The notes under the pieces: generated by a model | Databases searched by the model: none | What the model was told of the DNA's origin: nothing | Seen by the model: only the letters and a program-made list of their open reading frames with translations | Shown: positions 41,870 through 54,578 of the stretch, in pieces | How the letters are laid out: each line of letters starts with the position of its first letter | How positions within the stretch are numbered: position 1 is the stretch's first letter | Program-made: the position numbers and the translations under genes | From: Arthonia radiata | Taxonomy: Eukaryota > Ascomycota > Arthoniomycetes > Arthoniales > Arthoniaceae | Direction of reading: 5' to 3' | Length of the DNA: 64,000 bases | Assembly (NCBI GenBank): GCA_002989075.1 | Contig: PSQN01000016.1 | Location: 2,806,336 to 2,870,335, forward strand

Positions 41870-44800
41870 CTATCGCCACCCACTCAGCCCACTGAACGGA
41901 TCACCTCCATTACCCTGCTGTTGCCCTCTACTTCCACTACCGCCACCGCCACCACCCGGCCTAGGCGGCGGCGGCGGCGGCACATACCCAGCAGGCAACT
42001 GCTGCGGACTCCTCGGGCCGTGCTGGCCTCCATACCCTCCTTGACCCTGACCCTGTGGCGGGTACCCCGGACTCACAACCCTTCTACCATCACCATGCGC
42101 GCCCCCTACGCCCCGCGGACTCACCGGGCCCCCATACTGCCCATACCCCGCTGGTGCGTTCGCGTACTGGCCGTACCCATTCGGCCGCTGCGCAGGCGAT
42201 TGCGAGGCGTACTGCTGATATTGACCCGACGGCGACTGGACTTTGCTATTAGCCTGGTAAGACGACCCGCCCTGCAGAGGCGGAGACGTAGCGGGATTGT
42301 ACGGCGCCTGGCCGTACGAAGGGATATTTTGAAGGGGCGCAGGGCGCGAGGTCGTGCGCGGCGGCGGTGGCATGGCGCCTCCATATGCATTGGCCGCACC
42401 ACCACCAGAGTAGCCAGCATTATTGCCATACCCACCGCCACCCATATTCATCCGGCCCATCAGATCCTTAAGCCTATCCGCATCGCGATCCGCGTTTCCC
42501 GCCGCGGCGACCGCGGCGTCGCCCGCCATGCTGCCTGCCGCTGATATGCCTGTGCGCCCTTTTTCTATCGACGAGAGCAGTTCGCCGCCCTCGGCTTTCC
42601 GGTTCGCGACGAAAGTGTCGACGTTTTGCTTTAGGGACTCGACGGTGCCTTTCATTTCGGAGTAGAACACGCGGGCGCGTTCCAGGCCTTGGTTGAGATC
42701 CTCAAACGCTTGGTGCGCGCGGCGGTAGCGTGTCAGTACTGAGCCTTTCTGGCGTGAGAAGGCCTCGTATTTGGACTGCTCGGCGCGGACGCGCTTGTCG
42801 GCGAGGAGGTTGGAGTAGGTGCGGGTGAGGTCTTTCAGAACCGAGGACTGCTTGTGAATGGCTTGGAGTATGCGGGTTTGATGCGGTTTGAACTTCTCGA
42901 GCTCCTGTTTGAAGAGGGCGTGGTCTTGAGTCGTGATGGCGCGTTTGTTCAGGATGAGGACTTGGGAGATGTCGTCGGCGTGGATTTTGTCTTTGAGGTC
43001 TTGCAGTACTTGCCCGCGTTCACGCTTGATGAGCTGGAGTTTCCGGAGTGTGTCTTCGACGTGTGTGATTTGCTCGGAGACCGGGGCGGAGTCCTCGGAG
43101 AAGTCTTCGTCGATGAGGTTGCCGGCGGGCGAGGAGGCTGAGGGCGATGTGACGCCGTTGCGCGTGGAACCAGCTTTGAGCATCGCTCGCTGGTAGAGGA
43201 CGTCGACCTCGCCCGACTCGGCGGCCTTTTGCATCTCGTCGAAGTCAGATTCGTGTTGGCGGAGGGTGGCGAGGAGTTGGGCGTCGGAGGTGGAGGCTTC
43301 GTCGATCGCGCCACGGTAGTTGCGGATGTCGCTGCGGAGGGTTGCGGTGAGGCGGGAGGAGGGCTGCTGCGTCCAGTCGGCGCCGTATTTGGAGCGCATC
43401 TTTTCGCAGACGGACTCTTCCATGTCGAGACTTTTAGAGCATTGGTCGAGCAGCGTTGTGATGTGTGTCTTATCTGAGGATAGGTCGTCGAAGTAATGGC
43501 TAAAGGGCGCTTGACCCGCGAGTGCCTCACACCATCTTCGGAAGGAGTCGTCAACGGCGTTCTCGTTGTCCATGCCACCCTTCAGTATGTTGAGACTTCC
43601 CGGCAGTTTAAGGTAGTCAAGACTCGCAGCCATCTCACTGTCTGCAGTTTCGACGCGCTCAGCCTCTGCCCGTATCAGTTTGGCTTTCTCCTCATCATAC
43701 AGGCTGGCTGACTCAGTGACAGACATGGGCACGATCTTCTGGAAGATGTCCGGCCCTATGATGCGATGAATGTCCTGACCCTGGTACAGCTCGCTCACTG
43801 AGATAGCTTTCGCTGCAGGCGTTTTGGCTATGGGCGGCAATGCAGCTTCACTCGGGACCGAGGCATGGTAGATGAAGTCGTTGTCCTTATTGTATTCTGT
43901 CAGCTTCTCCTGCACGTTTGATCTTTGCTTCTTGGTCAAGTCCACGAGTATTTGGGAGGCCTCGGTTCCGATATTGGCGTTGATGGGGTGGGCGTCCGGT
44001 ATTCGACATGCTTGCTTGTAGGCATCCTTCACTGCTACCTCGGCGGCTTGCATTCGCCCTATGGCAATGCCATACTGTGCACCTTCGTTGTCCTGCAGGC
44101 CTTGATGGTACTGCGCTATCGAGTTGTAATAGCAAAGCTTGACTTGCGCGATCTGTAACCATACGTTCTCAAACACTGCGTTATTCACATTCTCTTGAAG
44201 ACCCTCGATACATTGCGAATATAGGAATGACGTCTGAGCTGCCAGCTTCGCTAACAGACCCGACTTCTTGCCGTCCGCAATCTGCTTTTCAAGAAAGACC
44301 TCTTGCGCCTGCGCGAGCATGACGTTGACAAGTGTCCGCACCGTTTGGTGGTTGAGATCTTTGGAGGGTGCGTGTAGGAAATTCTCGTTGATGTAGGTGA
44401 ACATGCCAGCCGAAGCTTGGAAGGAGTGATACGATGTCTTCAGACCTGAGTCTTCATTGCGATTTTGGACTGCTGCGTAACAAGAGAGGACCGCCGAGAT
44501 GTTGAATATCAAAGATGCTTTTTCGAACGCTAATGAATGCTGTGCAGTGGGCTTTTGTGTAAATGCATCGAACCTAGAGATACCGTCAGCACTGCGAGGA
44601 GCAGATCTCGGGCATGTCGGCATGCTCACCAAGTGAACAGAATCTTGACATGAGTCTCGTCGACCGGAAACCGCAAGTCAAGTAGTTCCAGCTGCCCGTA
44701 ATATCTGTACAGCAAATCTCGTCCAGCCGCAGTATCTCGACCTGCTCCCCGCATATCTTGCCGTAGCCTGTTGAGCGTACTGCATTCTTCTGTGTACCGC

Positions 44801-44904
44801 TCGGGGTCGTCTCCATATGTGTTTCTTATGTACGCCTTCAGCGGTGTGACCCAATCAACCTCGTTCGTTTGCTTCAATGGGCAGGATATCATCGGTGTCA
44901 GCAT
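41870..44904 (-). CDS. bro1: Bro1/Alix-like ESCRT-associated protein
   Basis: Two exons, 44630-44904 and 41870-44573, joined across a 56-nt intron (GTGAGC ... TCTCTAG), restore FTWFDAFTQKPTAQHS and give 992 residues. The Bro1 domain (about 1-390) opens MLTPMISCPLKQTNEVDW and contains SLAFEKASLIFNISAVLSC and CYYNSIAQYHQGL. A coiled V-domain follows (about 400-740, with VEDTLRKLQLIKRERG). The C-terminus is rich in Pro, Gly, Gln and Tyr, ending in poly-Pro and poly-Gly runs and DPFSGLSGWR. Bro1 binds Snf7/ESCRT-III on endosomes and recruits a deubiquitinase for cargo sorting; in filamentous fungi a related protein also works in pH signalling. The long-Pro-tail architecture favours BroA/Bro1 over the shorter PalC type. 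A short upstream coding exon cannot be excluded. Confidence 0.88.
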
Positions 44905-45489
44905 CTTGAAGGAGTCCGCCTGCCAGAGCCAGAGCAGCAGCCCAGGTGATTATCGTAAGAATGCGCAGAAAGTCTGTAAGAAAAGTGTCAGGTGGCGCCT
45001 GTGGCCGATCATGCTCGGTTCCGTATGCAATGGCTGCGCATCGCTTTTACGAGGTCTGTCTGGTAACTAGGTAGGCGCGAAATCGAGACAGTCAACCAGT
45101 ATAGATCTACGGCGCGACGATGACTAGGGTTTCAGATGCTTCTTTGCGACGTCCGTTTGCGAAGATGTGAAACTGACCCGCAGGCTGTCAAGCTGGAACA
45201 TGCAGATGCGGGAAGGTCATGCGATGGTGGGGGCAAAGGCGAGATGCGCCAGGGCTGAAAGAACGATACAAAATGTCCTGGACGCCTAGCGTGCAAGAGG
45301 CAGCTATTTGAGAGCTAATAGGATGGGATGTAGAAGATGAGGCGCTTATTGAAGTCGACAGCGAAATGGTGAGTGAGGCGAGTGGTTGGCCATCTATTTA
45401 GCTGCCTGAGCAACCAACGAATAGGACTAGATATAGTACAATGTATTAACAATCGTTGTATCTCTAACACTCCCGATCCCTACAGCCTG
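44905..45489. other. Intergenic between mdj1 and bro1, no gene seen
   Basis: About 585 bp, holding the bro1 promoter and the mdj1 3' UTR (both genes minus). No coding frame or repeat is convincing. Confidence 0.4.
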
Positions 45490-47174
45490 TCACCCAGATC
45501 CTGAGGCTTTCTTAGGCTCCTCCTCATCTACATTGGGCCTCTCTTCCGTCTGCTGCTTGCCATCCTTGAGGTGATCGTGTTGCCCCGTCATCCGATGCCA
45601 TGCACTCTTCAGAAAGCCCTCATTCTGATGCGAGTCTTCACTGTCGGCTTTGCTGGCGTCGTCTGCCGGGTCATCGAAATTCATGATGCGCTTTGCGGTC
45701 TTGTCGTTCAGGTCATTGGCGAGCATCTCCATGAGTGCCCGTTGGTTGACACTCAAGTACTTGGGCATCTGTACCTTGAATTCAACCCTCAGATCGCCAT
45801 TGCCGCTTCTTCGACTGTTCAGTCTCTTCATACCCATGCCACCGAGAGTGATGCGGTCCCCAGTACCGGTCCCCGTGCCGACCCGTACCTTGACCTCGCC
45901 GTCGAGCGTCGGCACGGTGATCTCGCCTCCCAAGACTGCAGTCGTGATCGGTAAGGACGCGGTGTAAAGGATGTCTGATCCGGATCGGCTGAACTTGGGG
46001 TCTGCTGCCACTCGGATCAGTACGAAGAGATCGCCACGCTGAGATGACATGTTGGGGTTTGCAGCGCGACCGGTCGGCGGCGCATCTCCCTCGCTCTTGA
46101 CTCTCAATCTCATGCCATCCTCAACACCTCCCGGTATATCCAAGCTGACTGTTCGGCGCTCTCGCGTGACACCATTGCCAGAGCACGTTCCGCACTCGCT
46201 GCCGCGTGGTGTTGTCGTGCCTTGACCTCCACAAGCGTCACACGTGCTCGCCATCTGGAAGCCCGGCTGCATGAACCTCACCCTCGTGCCTGTACCTTCG
46301 CACTTGCTGCACTGTTTTCGTGATGTGCCCTTCTTCATGCCTGATCCAGAGCAGGTCTTGCATGTGATCAATGGTGTAATGACCACATCTTTCGTCGCAC
46401 CTTTCGCCGCATCCATGAAGGAGATGTTTGCCTGCGTCTCAATGTTCTCTCCAACCAAAACCTCTTCCGTGAACGGCGATCGTCTCGAGCGTCCTCCCCG
46501 ACTGCCGCCACCCCCACCAAACGCGCTGAACAAATCCTCAAAATTGAAGTCCGCGCCGAAGCCTCCTGCGCTCCCGCTGAAGCCGCCGCCGAATGGATTG
46601 CCTCCGCCGAAGCCTCCTGTGCCGCCAAAAGGCCCTCCTGCACCTCCGGCGCCGCCAGTGGGATCGCCGCCTTGATCGAAAGCAGCGGCGCCGTATTGAT
46701 CCCACGTCTCCTTCTTCTTGGGATCATTGAGCAGCTCGTACGCGCTTTGCGCGTCGGAGAACTTCTCCTTTGCCGTGGGTTCCTTATTTGTGTCGGGGTG
46801 GTATTTTTTGGCTAGGCCATAGTATGCCTTTTTGATATCCGACGACGAGGCGCCGCTACTGACTCCGAGGACTTTGTAGGGGTCTTTGGTCGCTAGACTT
46901 GAGTTGCTTGATATAAATGTCTAGAGGGAGAATTAGCAGCCGCCAACGATTCTCGCGGAAGACTGCTTACACGTCGATGGACATTTGGCAGCCCAGGTTG
47001 ACGCTTCGGTTCTCGCCATCGGCCTGTCTGTGCGTGGAAACGTCTCCGATGAGACTCGTGGGAGAAGCATGCTGACTGCGCTCTATCATGATTGCTGCGT
47101 CTGCATTGCGCTGCTGATGCAACACGTAGAGGCTGTACTGCCCGAAGGGTAAGGGAGGGCGCTGCGATACTCAT
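45490..47174 (-). CDS. mdj1: Mdj1, mitochondrial DnaJ (type I J-protein) co-chaperone
   Basis: Exons 46971-47174 and 45490-46920, joined in phase 0 across a 50-nt intron (GTAAGC ... CTAAT ... TCTAG), give 544 residues. The first exon is an Arg/Ser-rich mitochondrial presequence starting [17 protein letters not shown], with a likely processing site near RRRFHAQ. The J domain follows ([24 protein letters not shown] with the HPD motif, [17 protein letters not shown]). Next are a long Gly/Phe region and four CxxCxGxG zinc motifs ([32 protein letters not shown]). The substrate-binding C-terminal domain follows ([25 protein letters not shown]). The protein activates mitochondrial Hsp70 for folding in the matrix. 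An ATG 13 codons upstream (47213) is a less likely start. Confidence 0.92.
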
Positions 47175-47915
47175 AGCCTGACCGACCAGGAGGTGTACTG
47201 TGCGGGAGTGCACCGATTCTGCTTGCAGCTTGGGTCGATGAGATGCCGGGGAAACTGTTCAAGCAAATGACGCGCGACCGAATGGAAAAAGAGATTGCCA
47301 CCGAAAAGGGACGAATCGCACGAATTCTCTACTAGTATATGACGGCCTCCTGAGTGCCCCCCGCCCCTTTGTGCCTGTAAATGGATGTAGGTTGAACCTA
47401 GAAGCACCTTGTGAACTGGAAGAATAAAGGCGAAGCTTGAAGGCAAACTCGATCATAATACAGCTGGCTTGCAGCTCCTATGAATTAGAAATGCTATCTA
47501 TACACGCTAAACATGTCACCTTATTAGTTGTACAATGCTTTGTCATTAGATCGTGAACCATCTTCAATTCCGCCTCTGTCTGCAAACATATCCGGTTCCA
47601 TTCGCCAGTCATATGTGCTGCTCAACGACACTTTTCAAATACGATCCGCGGCGGTAAACCCTTGCCAAAGACCAACGTCCACCATTGGAGACATTGAACG
47701 CTCCCCGGGACTGAGTATGTGGCTCGTGGCTATGGAACCCACCCTCCACTCAACGCAAGCCATGTTAGCGTTCCGCGTGCTCGACTTGATCAGGCGGTCT
47801 GCCACTATACTCTGAGAGATGTCTTGAGCTGCTCGACAAGGTTGAACGCAAAACACTACACTTGCGCTCTGCCCTATGTGTAGCACGAGTTCGTCCGAAC
47901 TCCCACGAAACACTT
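47175..47915. other. Intergenic, no gene seen
   Basis: About 740 bp between the mdj1 start and the end of the kinase-like gene. Only chance frames are present. Confidence 0.4.
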
Positions 47916-50261
47916 TCAGCTAAACTGATCTGCAAGGTGACCTCCAAAATGGGCAAAATCGACCGGATCCGCTGCAAACCGGCGCGAAGAACGCGGCGCG
48001 TGTGCATAGAGCTCCGGATCGTCCAGGCTTTCAGTCAAGAACGAGTCATCGACAATGCCAGAGTCTTGATGAAGGGGAGGTCCAAGTCGCCGAGTGTCTT
48101 CATCTTCGCCTGGTAGGCCCGAATCCATGTGCTGTGGAGGCATGAAACGCCGATCCCGGGACGCAGCAGTGTGGCCAACGTCTGCTTTGCTGTGCAGATG
48201 GTGCATGTGCTTTGTGGTCACAACATTGCCATCTTCATGCTGTAGCTCACGTTGTGAAGAGTAATGTGCCTGGTTGTCAATGTCTTCATTGTAAGGCTGG
48301 GTTCTCTGATCGTTGCCATTGTTCTTCGAGGTGCTAGCGTTTGGGCGAGTGTCGTTGAGATCCAGGTTGACTAGACTTTCTGTAGCAAAGGTGGCCGATG
48401 ACTTTGATGAGAGGCCTAAAAGGTCTTTGGCAGCAAGTCGATCCTTTGGGTTGTCTGCGAGACAGGAGGTCGTCCAGTCGACGAGGTATGTGGGTGCGCC
48501 TGACTGAGTATTTTCAAGTGTGAGAGTATCTACGGCACGTTCCGGCTCATCGTCCATTTCTGCAATTGCCCAAAGCACCATACCGAGTTGGTATAGGTCG
48601 GACTTTGTCCCAATATACATCGAAATACGTTGTCCGCTGCCGATCAGACCTTGAAATTCAGGCGGTTCCCACCCAACAGGGCATCCGCGTCGATTAATGT
48701 CGATGATACGTGCGTTGTCGCTACTGTCGATGACGATATTGGAAAGTGTAAAGTCACCTTGGACGAAGCCATACTCATGGATTTCTGCTAGGCCAGAGAC
48801 GATCTGCTTAGCCCACTTGTCACGCCTTGCCCATGGTATTGGTGGATCTCGGTGGTCGTATATGATGTCAACTAGGGTGCCTTTATCTGCATAAGATATT
48901 AGTAAACCTTTAATACATGTTCGTTCATCGTCTAGTACAATAGCACAAAAGTCAATTACGTATGGGGAATCTCTCAGATTCCACAGCGCATTGACCTCGT
49001 AAAGAAATTCGTCAATCATGTCAGGTCCAGGAATTTCCTTTTTGATGCATGATTTTCCATGGACGGATACCTTATAAACAAAGCCAGATAAATGCGATTG
49101 GAAGTGAATGTCGCTCTCCAAGACCTCATGATGTAGGCCCAGATCTAGATGAGCCACAGCGTCGATGGATGGGTACTTTATGATCTCGTTCTCGTCTTTT
49201 GTGACGTGAACATGAAGGCGGCCGTCACTTGTTTCCAATTTGAGATTAGTCACAGAATCGAAAAATTGGACGCTTGGCAGTGACTCGTGAATAGCCTCGT
49301 AGATGTGTGCGCTCTTGTCTCGCTGAAAAGGGAGAGTCTTCAAATCAGCTTCAAGTGAGTCCGGGGGCTTGTCGCGATAATCGACTGATACGGTGACGCG
49401 GCGCCATCGATTTGGTTCCTCGGCGTATGTGATGAAGAATTTTTCTCGTTCTGTGTTATCGCGAAACGCCATGCTCAAATTGAGGATCCATCTCGAATCG
49501 AGCTCTTGCCAAAATGCAGGATCGTTCAAGCCATCCGAGGCATGACTGCTGCGCCTTGAAAGTCTCTCATCATCTAGGGACGAGCGAGGTGATAGCACTG
49601 GCGGAGCAAAGTCAGGCAGGACCGTGCTCGGCTTAGCTAGTTTATCCTGCAACGTCAATTTCGAAACGTCCACGCTCGGTGGAAGACTATCGTCGATCTG
49701 GGGAACATAAGGCTTGGATGCCGGTCCTCGCATCTCAGGCGCAGAGCGTCGTGGGACCGCAGACCGTTGTGGCGATGCTCGAACAGCACTCTGCGCCCGC
49801 CTGCGGGCGAGTGAATTACGTTTTCTTTCGAGATTGCTCGGCTGGCGGGGTGTGAGTCGATCTCTGGACTCAGAAGGCTGTCGAGTCGGCAACAACGGCC
49901 TTTCAACATTCAGGTGAGCAGGCCTTAACGAAGGCCGCCTTGGAGATGTGGATCTTGTGCGTCCAGAGTCGTCTGTGTGTCGAATATTTGCAAGGCTCAC
50001 GAATGTATCTTGACCAGGATCTTTGGACCATGCAGGCAGCTTGGAGGTAGCTATGCGGTTCCAGAAGGTGTCTCGAGGCGAGTCAGGATCGTAAGCTAGA
50101 CCGTCATCTTCACCTGGTACGGTAAGGTCAGGCGCCATGTAAGGAGGGAGCTGGAATGCTGATGTGATGGCGTAGGCAGACGGTCGAGCTGTGAGGGGTC
50201 GTGGGGTGATGGTAATGTGAGCGATCTGCACGGGCGAGGCAAACACAGTTGTACGAAGCAA
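47916..50261 (-). CDS. Atypical protein kinase-like protein
   Basis: One exon. The first ATG gives 781 residues, but the ATG at 50138 (MAPDLTVPGEDD) is the likelier start, giving 740. The N-terminal 200 residues are Arg/Ser/Pro-rich and disordered. A conserved middle part (FWQELDSRWILNLSMAFRD, RWRRVTVSVDYRDKPP) precedes a kinase fold with divergent motifs: the ATP-anchoring Lys in SCIKKEIPG (about 404), the catalytic loop VQGDFTLSNIVID instead of HRDxxxxN (about 500), and DINRRG instead of DFG (about 520). It continues with WEPPEF and SDLYQLGMVLWAIAEM. The Lys, both Asp and the Asn are kept, so activity is possible. Similar proteins occur across Pezizomycotina without known function. I recognise the fold but not a named orthologue. 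The C-terminus is disordered. Confidence 0.75.
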   Translation of the reverse strand: MLRTTVFASPVQIAHITITPRPLTARPSAYAITSAFQLPPYMAPDLTVPGEDDGLAYDPDSPRDTFWNRIATSKLPAWSKDPGQDTFVSLANIRHTDDSGRTRSTSPRRPSLRPAHLNVERPLLPTRQPSESRDRLTPRQPSNLERKRNSLARRRAQSAVRASPQRSAVPRRSAPEMRGPASKPYVPQIDDSLPPSVDVSKLTLQDKLAKPSTVLPDFAPPVLSPRSSLDDERLSRRSSHASDGLNDPAFWQELDSRWILNLSMAFRDNTEREKFFITYAEEPNRWRRVTVSVDYRDKPPDSLEADLKTLPFQRDKSAHIYEAIHESLPSVQFFDSVTNLKLETSDGRLHVHVTKDENEIIKYPSIDAVAHLDLGLHHEVLESDIHFQSHLSGFVYKVSVHGKSCIKKEIPGPDMIDEFLYEVNALWNLRDSPYVIDFCAIVLDDERTCIKGLLISYADKGTLVDIIYDHRDPPIPWARRDKWAKQIVSGLAEIHEYGFVQGDFTLSNIVIDSSDNARIIDINRRGCPVGWEPPEFQGLIGSGQRISMYIGTKSDLYQLGMVLWAIAEMDDEPERAVDTLTLENTQSGAPTYLVDWTTSCLADNPKDRLAAKDLLGLSSKSSATFATESLVNLDLNDTRPNASTSKNNGNDQRTQPYNEDIDNQAHYSSQRELQHEDGNVVTTKHMHHLHSKADVGHTAASRDRRFMPPQHMDSGLPGEDEDTRRLGPPLHQDSGIVDDSFLTESLDDPELYAHAPRSSRRFAADPVDFAHFGGHLADQFS

Positions 50262-51156
50262 CCGGACTCATCTCGACGTCTTTTGACGCATTCGCGCGGC
50301 AAGCGGGGGCGTTTTGGAGGTGAGGGAGTGTCGAGCAACAAACTCGGAGGCGAAAGAGAATCAAGTGTTGGCCGCCGGAGAGCTGAGTACCCGTTGAGTG
50401 GCTGAGCAGGTCTTCCAGGCAAACATGTAAACGAAGCGCAATTGACCAGTCGGGCAACGAAGCGAGTGCTGGCCAGGGAAACGTTGATTGCAGTGGCTGG
50501 CGCAAACACGAAGTTTGGCGAGAAGTGAGCAGCTGAGGTGAATGTGCCCAGCTGCGGACGAGAGCGTCAATAATATGACGTTGAAGCTGTGTCGTGAATG
50601 TGATCGCATTCCCAAAACACAAGTCAGCCAGGGCTTACTTCAAGCGCGCTAGATCCTATCCGGCCCGCTAATTGCGCGACTAGATGCGGCTCCCCCAATA
50701 ATCTCACTTGAGCCCTGCGATGAACAACAACGTCCGAACCTATGCGTGCTTTGAAGCTATCAGGCAAACCCTGTATAGTGCCCGATGTCAAATGATGTTA
50801 GCTGCCTTCATAATGTGCAACCAGAAAAGTCGCTCCGGGTATGGTACGGTATCTTAGTCTTGCTTCTTCACTCGCCCCTAGTGTGCCTAGCTGTCTGTAC
50901 AAGTAGATTACTATATATACCGTCGGGCTCCCTTTCGCAATGCCCTCGGCGCCGTGCAAATGCTGAACTGCGGCTCTACATCGTATGCTGAGGCCATCTC
51001 GGAAAACACAGAACCGGCTGCTTGTTCGTGGAGAGCGGAGACTGCACTCTATACCCAAAAGGATGCCACCAACGCCTTGCAGAACAGCGCATCATCAGCA
51101 ACACTATCCCAAACACGTCATTGCTGTCTTCAGCCACGTCGAAACGTGGAAAAGCC
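50262..51156. other. Intergenic, no gene seen
   Basis: About 900 bp upstream of the kinase-like gene and downstream of the lon gene. Short overlapping frames show no domain; some may be 5' UTR of the kinase-like gene. Confidence 0.4.
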
Positions 51157-54100
51157 CTAGTCGCTCGTTGATTCACCCTCCTTTTTCGCAGGCTTCTCTA
51201 GCTCCTTCTGCCACAGATTGCGCGCTCGTTGCCGATCAAGGTTGCTGAACACCAGGTCAAACACCTCGGAATACCAGCCAACAGGTCTTCCCTCGATCCC
51301 TTCTTTGATGTTCTGTACAATCGTTAGTCATGCCGTCTTATTCAAGTACTCAAAGCACTTACCTCGGGCAGCTCCAGCCAGTCGGACTCGTTGTCCGACG
51401 GAAAGATTACCATTTTTGCGCCTGCGCGACGTGCAGCGACAGTCTTTTCTCTTAGCCCCCCTATCCTAAGCACCTTTCCTGTCACCGTTAGCTCGCCTGT
51501 CATGGCAATTGTCGGCTCTAGTGGCTGATCAAGGGCCAGCGACAGCATCGCAGTTGCCATGGTAATGCCAGCAGATGGTCCGTCTTTCTGAACTGCACCC
51601 TCGGGGCAGTGCAAGTGGAGCTTTGCCTTGTCGAAGAATTTGTTGTCGGGAAACTCGCGAGCCAGGACTGACTTGGCGAAAGAGTACGCAATGGTCGTGG
51701 ACTCTTTCATCACGTTCTTGAGATTCCCCGTTACTTCGATACCGGGTGAGGAGCTGTGTCTCAGCGCGTTTTGAAGAATGGACTCGACATAGAGTGCGGC
51801 ACCTCCCATCGATGTCCACGCTAGACCCATGGCAACACCTGGTGGAGTCGTCTCATAAAGACGGTCGGATGTAAATATGGGAGGCCCAACGTAGTCCTTC
51901 AGACTGTCTTTATCAATGCGGACATGGACGGAGTCAGGCACTTGGAGCGCGACTCGTGGCTTCTCAGTCGTCTCTTTTGCCATGTCATTGGGGGTCTCTT
52001 TAACGTCGGACTCGTCCTTCTTAGCCTCTTCTTGGGCTTCTTTGCCTTCGACGGTCAAGGCTTTGTCCTCCGAAAGTTCGTTCTCGCCAACGTCCTGGAT
52101 TATCTTGAGGGCAGACTTGCGATAGACTTTCTCGATTTGCTTCTTGAGATTTCGCACACCGCTCTCACGGCAATACTTGTGGATCAACTCCGCGATCGCG
52201 CTTTCGTTCAGCTGCACATCAACCTCTAGCAGTCCACTAAGTTCTTTAGCAGCAGGCGCTAGGTATTTTTGTGCGATTGCCATCTTCTCATCGGCGACAT
52301 AACCAGATAATTCAATCATTTCCATGCGGTCGAGCAGCGGTCTTGGAATAGTGTCTGTCATGTTCGCTGTGCAAACAAACAGCACTTTCGACAAATCGAC
52401 CGGCACATCCATGTAATGGTCCAAGAAGGACGAGTTTTGCTCGGGGTCTAACACCTCCAGTAACGCAGAAGAAGGATCGCCGTGCACTCCACGGCCAATC
52501 TTGTCCACCTCATCGATCAAAACCAAGGGGTTCTCAGTTTGACATTTCTTCAGCGCCTGTATCATACGGCCGGGAAGTGCACCCACATAGGTCCTACGGT
52601 GACCCTTGATTTCTGCAACGTCAGTAAGGCCACCAACACTGAATCTGTAGTATTGGCGATTCAAGGCGCGTGCGATCGATTTGCCGATGCTCGTCTTGCC
52701 TACTCCCGGTGGTCCGACGAAGCACAGTATCTTGCCTTCGACGGTACCTCGTAATTTGCCTACCGCGATGAATTCCAATATACGATCTTTGACATCCTTT
52801 AGTCCATGATGATCCTCATCAAGCACAGTCATGGCGTTCTTGATGCCGAAATTTTCCGCGCTTCGTTGGCCCCATGGAATCTGCGTGAGCCAGTCCAAGT
52901 AGTTGCGTGTGACATTGAACTCGGATGCCGCGGGTTCTAATGTGGCTAATTTGCTGAGCTCCTCATCGAACACTTTCTTCACTGCCTCTGGCATAGCAAG
53001 TTTTTCGGCCTTATCCTTGAACTTATCAACAAGCTTGTCTTTGCCATCTGACTCGATGCCAAGCTCCTTGTTGATTGCTTTTCGTTGTTCCATGAGCCAG
53101 TAGTCGCGCTGTCTCTTTTGAATTTTATTCTCAACGTCCTTTGATATCTTGGTCTGCAGTTGTGCGTTGAGTAGCTCCTTCTTGAGTACGACGAGAGCCT
53201 TTGACAGTCGTTCTTCAACGTTCAAAGACTCCAGGATCTCCTGCATTTCCCCTGTGTCTGATGACGATACAGCTGCTGCGAAATCTGCCAATTTGCCAGG
53301 ATCCTCGGTTACGTTGCCGATACTTTGACTCATAGAAAAAGTAGAGATCTGGTCGCGAAACAAGGAACTGAGCTGCGCAATCTCCCTGAAGACGTTGACA
53401 ATCTCCGCAGTCAATGCTCGAATCGTCGTATCCTTTCGGTCAAACAAAGCTTCCACCAGGTTGTCTACGTTGACCAGACTAACTTTGTAGTTGCGAAGGA
53501 AAGCGTTGGGTTCGTAGATCTGTTGGCCTTTCTTTTCTTCCGGCTTGTGTTCCTCAAAGCTGGCGACGACATCGCCATCTTTCACTTTATCAGCCTCCTG
53601 CTTACCGGCCGTGGTATCGACATCCGCCGGAGCTGACTCAACAGTCGCCAATGATACACTCGTGCGACTATTGGCATCCGCAGCGTTCGGATTTGCGGGA
53701 GTAAGTGATGAGAGTTTGATCCTTCTATGAGGATACAGGACAGCAGTCAGACTGCTTTCTTCGCCGTGGACGGGAAAAGCACTCGTGATCTGGCAAAACG
53801 TCCCGACGTCATACACATCGTCGATATTCTCGAGTGTGTCTTTGTCCATGCTTTCATCTTTGAAGAGGAAAGCGCCTATGTAAGGTTGCCCTCTCCGCAT
53901 CATTTCCTGTATAGCGCTCGCCACATTCGCATCACGAATGGTAACTGCTTTGTAAAATCCAGGAAACAGCGGCCGTTTGGCGATCGGTATTGCCATGACC
54001 TGTGGGTATACGTCTGGCACTACAGGCTTCTGCAGAGCGCGTTGATCGGAGGCTGGCCGCCGTCCTCTTCGACCTCCATCGGCGCCACCTGCGCCGCCAC

Positions 54101-54578
54101 CACCTGAACCCGCAGAAGCAGCACTGCCTGCTCCAGCTGTGGGTTGTGCATCTCCAGCGCCGATCGAGGTAGAATCCGATATCGGCGTGGGCGTCGGTAT
54201 ATCATCTTCTTTTTTCCTCTTCACGTTTTGATCGCCTTCCTCGGTGCTCTCTGGGGTTTTGGGGGTATCTTCAGAGGAGACCTGTTCATCGCAATTGTCT
54301 ACTTCCGGAGGCTTTTCTTTCCGTCGGGCAGCGGCTGAGGAAAATGCGCGCGGCAAGCGGGTATCGTGCGCGCATTGAATAGAATGTGTGATGCTCGGTC
54401 TAGATAGGCAAGCTTGAGGGTAGATGGACAGCCGCCGAATCGATGTAGGGGATCTTCGAGCATAGCAATGGACACATGAATTCTGCGTAGCCGTTCGTAA
54501 TGTTGATGCTCGATGTGCAAGGCGATGTCGACCTTGTAACATGCTCGTGACGGCTAATAAGTGGCGTTCAAAGGCCAA
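51157..54578 (-). CDS. pim1: Mitochondrial Lon protease (Pim1)
   Basis: Exons 51363-54578 and 51157-51312, joined in phase 0 across a 50-nt intron (GTAAGT ... CTAAC ... TACAG), give 1123 residues. An Arg/Ser-rich presequence (MAFERHLLAVTSMLQ; an inner ATG gives MLQGRHRLAHRAS) ends near FSSAAARRKEK. The substrate-binding N-domain begins around 190 (QVMAIPIAKRPLFPGFYKAV). The AAA module has Walker A GPPGVGKTS (about 621) and Walker B LVLIDEVDKIG (about 688). The peptidase part has the catalytic Ser in KDGPSAGITMATAM (about 1001) and the Lys in REKTVAARRAG (about 1044). The second exon completes the family C-terminus (GWYSEVFDLVF) and ends with an acidic tail. It degrades damaged matrix proteins and supports mtDNA maintenance. 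If the intron is retained the protein ends a few residues after the ELPE junction. Confidence 0.95.

Noticed and set aside
41684-42544. A 286-codon plus-strand frame opposite the Pro/Gly-rich tail of bro1
   Set aside because: It is antisense to a low-complexity coding region, with Arg/Thr/Pro runs only.
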